The notes below the pieces were generated by a model. The model saw only the letters and a program-made list of their open reading frames with translations, ran no database searches and was not told the origin of the DNA. Below, one piece after another: positions 9,016-16,863 of a DNA stretch of 64,000 bases. The position numbers were made by a program, and so were the translations under genes. How positions within the stretch are numbered: the first letter of the stretch is position 1; each line of letters begins with the position of its first letter. Source of the DNA: Arenibacter echinorum (GTDB taxonomy: Bacteria > Bacteroidota > Bacteroidia > Flavobacteriales > Flavobacteriaceae); NCBI RefSeq assembly GCF_003259375.1, contig NZ_QLLN01000002.1:620001-684000 (forward strand), read 5' to 3'.

Positions 9016-10206
9016 TTATGCCAATATTGCTGCTATTCCAGGTAGGGTCTTGCCTTCAAGGCTTTCCAACATAGCACCTCCACCAGTAGAAACATAGCTT
9101 ACCTTGTTTTCAAAACCAAACTGTTTGACTGCGGCAACAGAATCTCCACCGCCCACTAGCGAAAAGGCGCCTTTTTTGGTTGCTTCATCAATATAATTGC
9201 CAATGGCAATGGTACCCTTGGCAAAGCTTTCCATTTCAAAAACCCCTATAGGACCATTCCATAAAATGGTTTTCGATTTTAAGATTACTTCCTTAAATAT
9301 TTCCAAGGTTTTGGGCCCTGCGTCCAAACCTTGCCAACCATCTGGAATCTCGTTGGAATTTACAATCTTGGTGTTAGCGTTATTACTAAAGTCGTCCGCA
9401 GCCAAAACATCTACAGGAATATGCACTTCTACTCCTTTTTTCTTGGCCTGCTCAAGAATTTCCAAGGCTAATTCCATTTTATCGTCCTCACAGATAGAAT
9501 CTCCAACCTTTCCCCCTTTGGCTTTAACAAAGGTATAGGTCATTCCACCACCAATAATAAGATGGTCTACTTTATCCAAAATGTTTTCGATGATCGTAAT
9601 TTTTGAAGACACCTTTGCTCCTCCCAAAATAGCGGTCACTGGCTTTTCCCCTGTTCTCATTACTTTTTCTATGGCCTCAATTTCTTTGGCCAACAAGAAC
9701 CCAAAACATTTCTTTTCTGGAAAAAATTGGGCAACTATGGTAGTAGAGGCATGGGCTCTATGTGCAGTTCCAAAGGCATCATTTACATAAATATCACCTA
9801 GTTTGGATAATTGCTCAGCGAAGTTTTTATCTCCTTTTTCCTCTTCGGAATGAAACCTTAGGTTTTCCAACAAAAGAACTTCACCGCTCTTTAATTCGGC
9901 CACAGCTTTTTCAGCTATTGGGCCAATGCTCTCTGTTGAGAATTTTACCGTTACACCAAGTACTTCGGATACCTTGTGGCAGATGTGTTTTAGGGATAAA
10001 TCTGGATTTACTTTTCCATCGGGCCTTCCTAAATGGCTCATTAGTACGGCACTTCCGCCATCTTCCAATACTTTTATGATTGTAGGCTTTGCAGCTTCAA
10101 TTCTATTGTCGTCGGTTACATTAAAATCCGCGTCCAAGGGAACATTAAAATCTACCCTTATTAATGCTTTTTTACCTTTAAAATTAAAATCGTTGATGGT
10201 TTTCAT
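9016..10206 (-). CDS. pgk: Phosphoglycerate kinase
   Basis: Glycolytic/gluconeogenic enzyme interconverting 1,3-bisphosphoglycerate plus ADP and 3-phosphoglycerate plus ATP. The protein has 396 residues, a normal length. The PGK signature RVDFNVPL lies near residues 17-24, LMSHLGRP in the N-domain, [12 protein letters not shown] near the hinge, and the nucleotide-binding [12 protein letters not shown] at the C-terminus. I start at the ATG at 10206 ([13 protein letters not shown]); a longer in-frame ATG at 10284 would add 26 residues never found in this family and would span the -7 element. All main motifs are intact. Confidence 0.96.
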   Translation of the reverse strand: MKTINDFNFKGKKALIRVDFNVPLDADFNVTDDNRIEAAKPTIIKVLEDGGSAVLMSHLGRPDGKVNPDLSLKHICHKVSEVLGVTVKFSTESIGPIAEKAVAELKSGEVLLLENLRFHSEEEKGDKNFAEQLSKLGDIYVNDAFGTAHRAHASTTIVAQFFPEKKCFGFLLAKEIEAIEKVMRTGEKPVTAILGGAKVSSKITIIENILDKVDHLIIGGGMTYTFVKAKGGKVGDSICEDDKMELALEILEQAKKKGVEVHIPVDVLAADDFSNNANTKIVNSNEIPDGWQGLDAGPKTLEIFKEVILKSKTILWNGPIGVFEMESFAKGTIAIGNYIDEATKKGAFSLVGGGDSVAAVKQFGFENKVSYVSTGGGAMLESLEGKTLPGIAAILA

Positions 10207-10230
10207 TTGCCACTTATTTTTAGAGAGTGA

Positions 10231-10238
10231 CAAATGTA
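10231..10238 (-). promoter_or_regulatory. -7 promoter element of pgk
   Basis: On the minus strand this is TACATTTG, matching TANNTTTG, 24 nt upstream of the chosen pgk ATG. The nearest upstream TTG is about 27 nt away, longer than the usual spacing. The element also argues against the longer start at 10284. Confidence 0.45.
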
Positions 10239-10425
10239 AAGATTTATAGGTAGTGTTTAAAGAGACAATTCCATTTATTTGCATGGCTTATGGCCTAATG
10301 TTGATTTTAAAAATCTAAATAGTTGGATGTCAGGTGTAATTCGAAGTGGTTTTTTGAAAAGTAATGGCGTTTATTCCAATAATTTCCAAAGACCCTCTAG
10401 CCGTTAATTTTCGGATAAAAACCGC

Positions 10426-10433
10426 TATATTTG
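10426..10433 (+). promoter_or_regulatory. -7 promoter element immediately before holB
   Basis: TATATTTG matches TANNTTTG exactly and ends only 4 nt before the holB ATG at 10438, so a transcript starting at the usual distance would have no, or almost no, leader. Confidence 0.5.
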
Positions 10434-10437
10434 GGCC

Positions 10438-11589
10438 ATGTTATTCAAGGATATTTTAGGACTTTCCCATATAAAGAATCATCTGGTGTCCAGTGCCGAT
10501 GCAGGTCGTATACCTCATGCCCAATTATTCGTTGGGCCAGAGGGCTGTGGCACCTTGCCAATGGCATTGTGTTATGTGCAGTACTTGCTTTGTGGCAACA
10601 GTGAGGGCGAGAATAACAACGGCAATAGCGCCTGTAACACCAAATTTAACTCCTTGGCACATCCGGATGTGCATTTTGCCTTTCCGGTATCCAATTCGGA
10701 TAAGGTAAAAAGTCATGCTGTTAGTGATCATTATTTGGAGGAATGGCGCCAATTTATAAAGGAACAGCCCTATGGAAATCTTTTTGATTGGTATAAATTA
10801 ATAGGGATTGAGAATAAACAGGGACAGATTGGGGTGGACGAGGCTCAAGATGTGGTGAAGAAACTTTCATTAAAATCATACGAAGGCGGATATAAGGCCC
10901 TGATTATTTGGATGGCCGAAAAAATGAATACCTCTACCGCCAACAAACTTCTGAAATTGATTGAGGAACCACCGGACAAAACGGTATTGATCTTAATTGC
11001 GGAAGATGAGGAACAAATAATTCAGACGATACGATCTAGGTGCCAAATACTGCATTTTCCCAGGCTGGCGGAAGAAGCAATTTCACAAGCCCTTATAGAA
11101 AGGGGGGTTTCCAAGGAGGATGCCCATAGAATATCCCATGAAGCCAATGGCAATTTTAATAAGGCCCTCGATTTCATGAACAACGATTCCGAGGATTTGG
11201 TATTTGAGAAGTGGTTTGTGCAATGGGTCAGAAGCGCCTTTAAGGCCAAGGGCAACAAGGCTGCGATCCACGATCTTATTTCTTGGAGCGAAGTGGTGGC
11301 AAAGACAGGTAGGGAAACCCAGAAAAAGTTCTTGAATTATTGCATGTCCGTAATGAGACAGGCCCTTTTGATCAATTACAATACCCGTGAATTGGCATTT
11401 ATGAGGATTCATGTAGAGGGATTTCAATTGGAAAAGTTTGCGCCATTTATACATGAAAATAATATTGTTCCCATTGTGAAGGAATTGGAGGACGCCATTT
11501 ATCATATTGAAAGAAATGGTAATTCCAAACTAATATTGATGGATTTATCTATAAAATTAACACGATTGTTACACAAAAAGGCCGCGTAA
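10438..11589 (+). CDS. holB: DNA polymerase III delta-prime subunit
   Basis: Clamp-loader AAA+ subunit of the replicative polymerase. The 383-residue protein begins MLFKDILGLSHIKNHLV, the usual flavobacterial start, followed by a P-loop-like segment FVGPEGCGTLPMA (about residues 31-43), which lacks the canonical GKT as in many delta-prime proteins. Later motifs fit the family: ALIIWMAEKMNTSTANKLLK (sensor/Walker B region), LIEEPP and RSRCQILHF. It starts right after a -7 element (10426-10433). A DoxX-like gene follows on the same strand after 29 nt. Confidence 0.9.
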   Translation: MLFKDILGLSHIKNHLVSSADAGRIPHAQLFVGPEGCGTLPMALCYVQYLLCGNSEGENNNGNSACNTKFNSLAHPDVHFAFPVSNSDKVKSHAVSDHYLEEWRQFIKEQPYGNLFDWYKLIGIENKQGQIGVDEAQDVVKKLSLKSYEGGYKALIIWMAEKMNTSTANKLLKLIEEPPDKTVLILIAEDEEQIIQTIRSRCQILHFPRLAEEAISQALIERGVSKEDAHRISHEANGNFNKALDFMNNDSEDLVFEKWFVQWVRSAFKAKGNKAAIHDLISWSEVVAKTGRETQKKFLNYCMSVMRQALLINYNTRELAFMRIHVEGFQLEKFAPFIHENNIVPIVKELEDAIYHIERNGNSKLILMDLSIKLTRLLHKKAA

Positions 11590-11618
11590 AGGAATTGTAT
11601 AATCTTAAAGTCAATAAC

Positions 11619-12017
11619 ATGGACAACGTATTAACCTATCCCACAGAATTACTCCTTCTTCTTTTTCTAGTCATTACCTTTCTCCAAAGTGCATTGGATA
11701 AAATCTTGGACTGGAAGGGCAATTTATCATGGTTAAAAGGACATTTTTCCAAAACGCCTTTTAAGAATATGGTTCCCTTATTATTGGGTACTGTAATGGT
11801 AACCGAAATGGTGGCAGGGACCCTATGTACCATAGGTTTTTATTTTCTAATGGTTGAAGGGGATGGTTCTATTGCCTTGGTAGGTGCTATTCTTGCATGT
11901 CTAGCCTTGTTGATGTTGCTATTTGGTCAGCGTATGGCCAAGGATTACGATGGGGCAAGGACCATAGCCATTTATTTTATGCCGGCTATATTCTTGGTGT
12001 TTTTATTACAGTCCTAA
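11619..12017 (+). CDS. DoxX-like four-helix membrane protein
   Basis: A 132-residue integral membrane protein with four predicted helices (about residues 7-27, 48-70, 76-98 and 110-130). It has the DoxX-type arrangement: a polar stretch ALDKILDWKGNLSWLKGHF after helix 1 and a loop with FGQRMAKDYDGARTIA before helix 4. Proteins of this kind often sit next to holB in Flavobacteriia. I use the ATG at 11619; a TTG at 11595 is also in frame. Its function is unknown; DoxX-type proteins are tied to redox or thiosulfate metabolism in some organisms, which I would not transfer here. Confidence 0.7.
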   Translation: MDNVLTYPTELLLLLFLVITFLQSALDKILDWKGNLSWLKGHFSKTPFKNMVPLLLGTVMVTEMVAGTLCTIGFYFLMVEGDGSIALVGAILACLALLMLLFGQRMAKDYDGARTIAIYFMPAIFLVFLLQS

Positions 12018-12357
12018 AAATTGTCTGCCTTGTGGTTTCTTGTCTTGCCTATGCCAAGAAAAAATGCGCTTCTATGCCAAAAAACTAGGCTTATTTTATT
12101 TCTTTTGGGCTACAGGGTCCTTTCAATTCCGGAAAAGTAAATAATCTTAAGGATTGTGCAGAACGTACTGTGCGGTCGGTTTTTTACACCTAAACTTTGA
12201 GGTGTTGAAATTAAAAATCCGATTTATGGAATCAATGGGTCGATTAAAAGTGGAAATATGTCAAAATCGGCTGGGCCAGAGCCAGCTTACCAACCAGCTA
12301 GTTTGTAGATAGCTATTTATTTCTGATTGATTTTTTTAAAGTTAGACCCGATATAGG
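12018..12357. other. Intergenic DNA, no gene seen
   Basis: About 340 bases after the DoxX-like gene without a supportable gene. Inverted GCTGG/CCAGC pieces occur around 12270-12300, but no T-run follows, so I do not call a terminator. Confidence 0.45.
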
Positions 12358-12365
12358 TAATTTTG
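12358..12365 (+). promoter_or_regulatory. Possible -7 promoter element of the patatin-like gene
   Basis: TAATTTTG matches TANNTTTG 59 nt before the patatin-like ATG. No -33 TTTG at the proper spacing was seen. Confidence 0.4.
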
Positions 12366-12424
12366 GCCTATGGTTTGTCAATTATATTCCTGCTGCAAAA
12401 CAGTTATGATCAACAAGGTCTGAA

Positions 12425-13204
12425 ATGGATTTATCGGAAATAAAATCAAAATCGGTTGGATTGGTATTGTCCGGAGGGGGCGTAAAGGGAATGGCGCATA
12501 TAGGGATGATCCAAGCCCTTAACGAATTTGGCATTAGTACCCGGGCCGTTTCCGGCACCAGTGTAGGAGCTTTGGTAGGGGCATTGTATGCCAACGGAAG
12601 TTCTGTTGTAGAAATGCTCCAGTTCTTTAAAGAAACGCCCCTCTTCCGCTATCATTTTATGACGATTTTAAAGCCAGGCCTTTTGGATACAGAAAGGTAT
12701 TTTGATCTTTTGGCGAGATATCTTCCAGGAAATACTTTTGAGTCTTTGCAGCGAAAGCTTTATGTAGTGGCTACTGACTTGCAAAAGGGGGATGAAAAAA
12801 TATTTTCTGAAGGGGAGTTAATTAAACCCTTGTTGGCTTCTGCGGCATTACCGCCTGTCTTTAGTCCAGTGGCTATTAATGGACGCTTATATGCCGATGG
12901 AGGTATAATGAACAATTTCCCCTATGATGAAGTTGCCGCTTCATCAGATTTTGTTATTGGGAGTAATGTTTCCGGTATCAAGGAAATTCCCAAAGAAGGA
13001 ATAAAATCGTCCTTGCAGTTGGCCAATAGGACTACCTCTTTAATGATTTATGCCATTAACAGGAACAAAGTAAATAAATGTGACCTATTATTCGAACCAA
13101 AAGCCTTGGAACTCGTTGGGATATTGGACAAAAAAGGTATTGAAAAAGCCTATACCATTGGTTACGAACATGCCGCAAGGGTGATGGAGCAGAAATTTAG
13201 GTAG
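12425..13204 (+). CDS. Patatin-like phospholipase family protein
   Basis: Predicted Ser-Asp dyad lipid acyl hydrolase of 259 residues, with no signal peptide, so probably cytoplasmic or peripheral to the inner membrane. The oxyanion loop is SGGGVKGMAHIG (about residues 16-27), the nucleophile elbow is GTSVG (about 44-48, GxSxG), and the catalytic Asp is in YADGGIMNNFP (about 157-167, DGG). It is short compared with eukaryotic patatins but normal for bacterial RssA-like members. It stands alone and converges on the oxidoreductase gene. The substrate is unknown. Confidence 0.88.
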   Translation: MDLSEIKSKSVGLVLSGGGVKGMAHIGMIQALNEFGISTRAVSGTSVGALVGALYANGSSVVEMLQFFKETPLFRYHFMTILKPGLLDTERYFDLLARYLPGNTFESLQRKLYVVATDLQKGDEKIFSEGELIKPLLASAALPPVFSPVAINGRLYADGGIMNNFPYDEVAASSDFVIGSNVSGIKEIPKEGIKSSLQLANRTTSLMIYAINRNKVNKCDLLFEPKALELVGILDKKGIEKAYTIGYEHAARVMEQKFR

Positions 13205-13257
13205 TCTTAGACGTCTATTTAGTGCCGACTTGGAAAAAAGCAAACAACCCTTAGTAT

Positions 13258-14307
13258 TTACACATCGTCATAATCTACTGTAAGAGTAGGGGTTGTGGGG
13301 TGCGCCTGACATGTCAGGATCAATCCTTCGGCTATTTCACCATCCGTTAAAATTTGGTTTTTTACCATGTCGGCCTTTCCTTCCTTGATTCGGGCAATGC
13401 AACTGCTGCATACTCCACCTTGGCAGGAATAGGGCGCATCTATATTCTCTTTTAAAACGGCATCCAATACCAAGGTACCTTTATCCATGGATATGGAAAA
13501 TTCCTCATCGTCCACAATAACGGTAAGTTGGGTTTTGCCTTCCAATTTTTCAGGAAGCTCATCCTTGATCTCCGTTGAGGTAAACAATTCAAAATGAATC
13601 TTATCCTCAGAAATGCCCTTGTCTTTTAGGTTTTCGGTCACCAACTGTATCATTGCCTCTGGCCCACACAGATAGTAATCGCTGAATTCCAGGTTTTTAT
13701 GTTTGTTTTTGAGGACATAGTTTATTGTTGAGGCCTCTATACGCCCAAATATGGATTCATCCTCCTGGGTTTGACTCAAAATGAAATAGATATGAAACCT
13801 ATTGGTATATTCCAGCTGTAGCTTCACCAAATCGGTGTAGAACATGGTTTCCTTATAGGATTTATTCCCATATACCAACACAAAATTATTTTTGGAATTG
13901 GATTCCAAAACGGTTTTGGCAATACTCATGATCGGAGTAATACCACTACCTGCGGCAAAGGCCACTATGTTTTTTGAATTCGGAGAGGGTTTAAAAATAA
14001 ATCGGCCTTCCGGCGGCATTACTTCCAATACATCCCCTACCTTGAGTTTGTTATGTGCGAAATCTGAAAATCCCCCCTTGTCCACTTTCTTGACACCGAT
14101 GGTTATACCCTCACACTTAGGAGAGGAACTAATAGAATAGGCCCTGCGCAATTCCTTGCCCTTTATTTCCTTTTTAATAGTGATGTATTGACCTGCGGTA
14201 AAGGCAAAGGTCTGTATCAGTTCTTTAGGAATTGCAAAAGTTATTGCAACTGAGTTCGGGGTAAGCGCTTTAATTTTTTGAACGGTAAGCGAATGAAAGT
14301 GGGCCAT
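13258..14307 (-). CDS. Ferredoxin--NADP reductase-type oxidoreductase with C-terminal 2Fe-2S domain (PaaE-like)
   Basis: A 349-residue flavin/iron-sulfur electron-transfer protein. An N-terminal FAD-binding domain has RRAYSISS and the glycine-rich GDVLEVMPPEGRF; an NAD(P)H-binding domain has AAGSGITPIMS; the C-terminal plant-type ferredoxin domain carries CQGGVCSSC plus a later Cys (LTCQAH), the four-Cys 2Fe-2S pattern. This order is that of PaaE, the reductase of phenylacetyl-CoA epoxidase, but no other paa gene is present, so the partner is unknown. I start at the ATG at 14307 (MAHFHSLTVQKI); the longer frame to 14406 runs across the promoter. Confidence 0.87.
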   Translation of the reverse strand: MAHFHSLTVQKIKALTPNSVAITFAIPKELIQTFAFTAGQYITIKKEIKGKELRRAYSISSSPKCEGITIGVKKVDKGGFSDFAHNKLKVGDVLEVMPPEGRFIFKPSPNSKNIVAFAAGSGITPIMSIAKTVLESNSKNNFVLVYGNKSYKETMFYTDLVKLQLEYTNRFHIYFILSQTQEDESIFGRIEASTINYVLKNKHKNLEFSDYYLCGPEAMIQLVTENLKDKGISEDKIHFELFTSTEIKDELPEKLEGKTQLTVIVDDEEFSISMDKGTLVLDAVLKENIDAPYSCQGGVCSSCIARIKEGKADMVKNQILTDGEIAEGLILTCQAHPTTPTLTVDYDDV

Positions 14308-14322
14308 ATTAAATCTTTGGTA

Positions 14323-14330
14323 CAAAATTA
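14323..14330 (-). promoter_or_regulatory. -7 promoter element of the PaaE-like gene
   Basis: Minus-strand TAATTTTG (TANNTTTG) 15 nt upstream of the ATG at 14307, in the intergenic region shared with the divergent ABC permease gene. Confidence 0.5.
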
Positions 14331-14435
14331 AGCAAAGCATGGAGGATTTAAAACGGGAAATTAAAAAAATACTAGCGGTTTGTAACAAATACCCTAATTT
14401 AGGCACTAATCTATCAGGTTCAACTATCCAAAAGA

Positions 14436-15908
14436 ATGCTAAAGCACTTTCTTACGCTTGAATGGAAATCCTTTTTTAGATCCGCCTCTTTTAAGGCCAA
14501 TCTTGCCATAAAGATTTTTATGGTTTTTGGGGCTCTCTATTTTATGGCCGTATTCCTGGGCCTAGGAATAGGTGCTTTTTATATCATAGAAAGGCAAGGT
14601 TGGGGAGATCCCCTTTTGGTAGTCAATAGGTTCATGATTTATTATTTGGTGGGGGATCTGTACATTAGGTATATGCTGCAGAAAATGCCGATTACCAATA
14701 TTAAGCCCTTACTCTACCTTCCTATCAACAAAAGTAAGATAGTGGCGTATTCCTTGGGGAAAACGGTAGTTTCATTTTTTAATTGGTCACATGCTTTTTT
14801 CTTTGTGCCCTTTTCTGTTGTACTATTGGTTGAGGGTTACTCCCCCGTGGGAGTCGTTGGTTGGCATTTGGCAATCATGGCGCTGTTTTTATGCAATAAT
14901 TTTATAAACGTACTGGTCAATAATAAAGACAATGTTTTTTACATGCTGCTGGGCATTTTTTCGCTCCTGGGAGTTTGTCAGTATTATGAACTGTTTAATA
15001 TAACGGACTACACCTCGCCATTTTTTAACACACTCTATGACCTACCTTGGATGGCCTTTTTAACTTGGGGATTGCTGATAGCATTGGCAACTTCTGCCTT
15101 TACCTATTTTAAAAGGCATATGTATCTGGATGCCGGACTGGCAGGAAAGAAATCTATGGCCAAAACGGAGGACTATGCCTGGTTGAACCGTTTTGGTAAT
15201 TTGGGCACCTTTTTAAAGAACGATATTAAATTGATCAGGAGGAACAAGAGATCAAAAACCGCTGTAATAATGAGTTTTTTCTTTATTTTTTATGGCCTGT
15301 TCTTTTTTACTGGTGCTGTTGAGGCTTACGACGGACCTGTATGGAGAATATTTGCAGGGATTTTTATTTCCGGGGGATTCTTATTCAGTTTTGGTCAGTT
15401 TGTGCCTAGTTGGGACAGTTCTTATTATCCCTTAATGATGAGTCAGAATATCAGGTACAGGGAATATTTAACTTCCAAATGGTATTTGATAATCATAGCC
15501 ACCCTAGCAACTACTATTCTGGCCTCCTTCTATATCTACTTTGGATGGGATGCTTATATAGCGGTGATTGTTGGGGCAATATACAATATTGGTGTCAATT
15601 CCTATCTCGTGCTATGGGGCGGTGCCTATATTAAAACACCCATTGATCTAACATCCAATAAAAAGGCTTTTGGAGACAAACAGGCCTTTAATACAAAAAC
15701 CTTGTTACTGACATTGCCAAAGTTAATTTTTCCCTTGGGTGTTTATGCCCTAGGGCATTATTTAATTAGTCCAACCGCGGGCTATATTTTTGTAGGGATG
15801 GCGGGCGTTATTGGTTTTGGTTTTAGAAATAAGGTTTTTGCCATGATCGAGGCCATCTACAAGAAGGAAAAGTATAAGACGCTTGCAGCCTACAAACAAA
15901 AAGCATAA
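14436..15908 (+). CDS. ABC transporter permease, DUF5687-like
   Basis: A 490-residue polytopic inner-membrane protein with about ten to twelve hydrophobic segments and a basic loop (FLKNDIKLIRRNKRSKTAV) about mid-way. The start MLKHFLTLEWKSFFRSASFK is characteristic of the flavobacterial DUF5687 family of putative ABC-2-type permeases. The ATPase gene begins 12 nt downstream on the same strand, so the two presumably form one exporter. The substrate is unknown. Confidence 0.82.
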   Translation: MLKHFLTLEWKSFFRSASFKANLAIKIFMVFGALYFMAVFLGLGIGAFYIIERQGWGDPLLVVNRFMIYYLVGDLYIRYMLQKMPITNIKPLLYLPINKSKIVAYSLGKTVVSFFNWSHAFFFVPFSVVLLVEGYSPVGVVGWHLAIMALFLCNNFINVLVNNKDNVFYMLLGIFSLLGVCQYYELFNITDYTSPFFNTLYDLPWMAFLTWGLLIALATSAFTYFKRHMYLDAGLAGKKSMAKTEDYAWLNRFGNLGTFLKNDIKLIRRNKRSKTAVIMSFFFIFYGLFFFTGAVEAYDGPVWRIFAGIFISGGFLFSFGQFVPSWDSSYYPLMMSQNIRYREYLTSKWYLIIIATLATTILASFYIYFGWDAYIAVIVGAIYNIGVNSYLVLWGGAYIKTPIDLTSNKKAFGDKQAFNTKTLLLTLPKLIFPLGVYALGHYLISPTAGYIFVGMAGVIGFGFRNKVFAMIEAIYKKEKYKTLAAYKQKA

Positions 15909-15920
15909 AAACATATATCT

Positions 15921-16616
15921 ATGATTTCAGTTCAAAATTTAACTAAAAAGTATGGCGAATCCATAGTTCTGAATATTGAAAATTTGGAAATACCGAAAGG
16001 TCAAAGTTTTGGTCTGGTGGGCAATAATGGAGCCGGAAAGACTACTTTGTTCAGTTTAATGCTCGATTTAATTCAGCCTACTACAGGACATATCGTTAAT
16101 AACGGGGTGCAAGTAGATACCAGTGAGGCATGGAAGCCATTTACGTCGGCATTTATTGATGAAACTTTTTTAATAGGATACCTAACTCCGGAGGAGTACT
16201 TCTATTTCATAGGGGAACTGAGGGGCCGTAATAAGGCCGATGTAGATAGTCTTTTGGCTGGCTTCGAAGATTTTTTTCACGATGAAATTTTGGGTCAGAA
16301 AAAATACTTGAGGGACTTGTCTAAAGGAAATCAGAAGAAGGCCGGTATTGTTGCCTCTTTTATTGGTGATCCAGAGGTAATTATATTGGACGAACCTTTT
16401 GCCAACTTGGATCCAACCACCCAAATAAAGCTAAAAGGGATTATCAAGGATTTGGCGGCTAGTAAGGAAGTTACCGTTTTGGTTTCCAGTCATGATCTTA
16501 TCCATGTTACTGAGGTTTGTGAGCGGATCGTAGTGCTCAACAAGGGAGAGCTGGTAAGGGATATCCAGACCTCTAAGGAAACCCTTAAGGAGTTGGAAGT
16601 GTTTTTTGGAGGATAA
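15921..16616 (+). CDS. ABC transporter ATP-binding protein
   Basis: A 231-residue nucleotide-binding subunit with Walker A GNNGAGKTT (about residues 35-43), signature LSKGNQKK (about 136-143), Walker B VIILDEPF (about 154-161) and H-loop SSHD. It lies 12 nt behind the DUF5687-like permease and completes a two-gene ABC exporter. The signature has LSKGN rather than LSGGQ, which is common in the ABC-2 group (for example CcmA/NatA-like). A 247-nt gap to porW follows, in which I see no terminator. Confidence 0.92.
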   Translation: MISVQNLTKKYGESIVLNIENLEIPKGQSFGLVGNNGAGKTTLFSLMLDLIQPTTGHIVNNGVQVDTSEAWKPFTSAFIDETFLIGYLTPEEYFYFIGELRGRNKADVDSLLAGFEDFFHDEILGQKKYLRDLSKGNQKKAGIVASFIGDPEVIILDEPFANLDPTTQIKLKGIIKDLAASKEVTVLVSSHDLIHVTEVCERIVVLNKGELVRDIQTSKETLKELEVFFGG

Positions 16617-16863
16617 ATTGTCCTAGAGCCAATAATGGCGTTATCAATCAATCTTATTTTCGCTATTTCCCTTCAATAAGGTTTTCCGCCGGTTTTTAGT
16701 TTGGTAACCCGAAGTTGCGTTTTTACCAAGAATTTTGTTCCTGATCATTTCTATGGCCAGGTAAGGAATTATCCAATAACTAAAAATAATGCAGTTTTTG
16801 TCGACCAACTACATAATAATCCGGTCGTTTTTAAGTTAAGGATACGTACGAATACATAGAATT

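Noticed and set aside
11083-11505. 140-codon open frame antisense to holB
   Set aside because: Lies entirely in the conserved holB frame with no signal of its own.
11897-12088. 63-codon frame overlapping the end of the DoxX-like gene
   Set aside because: Out-of-frame overlap with no clear membrane or other family pattern; the DoxX-like frame explains the region.
13209-13218. Palindrome TAGACGTCTA between convergent genes
   Set aside because: Ten-base palindrome with no T-run or partner; could be chance.
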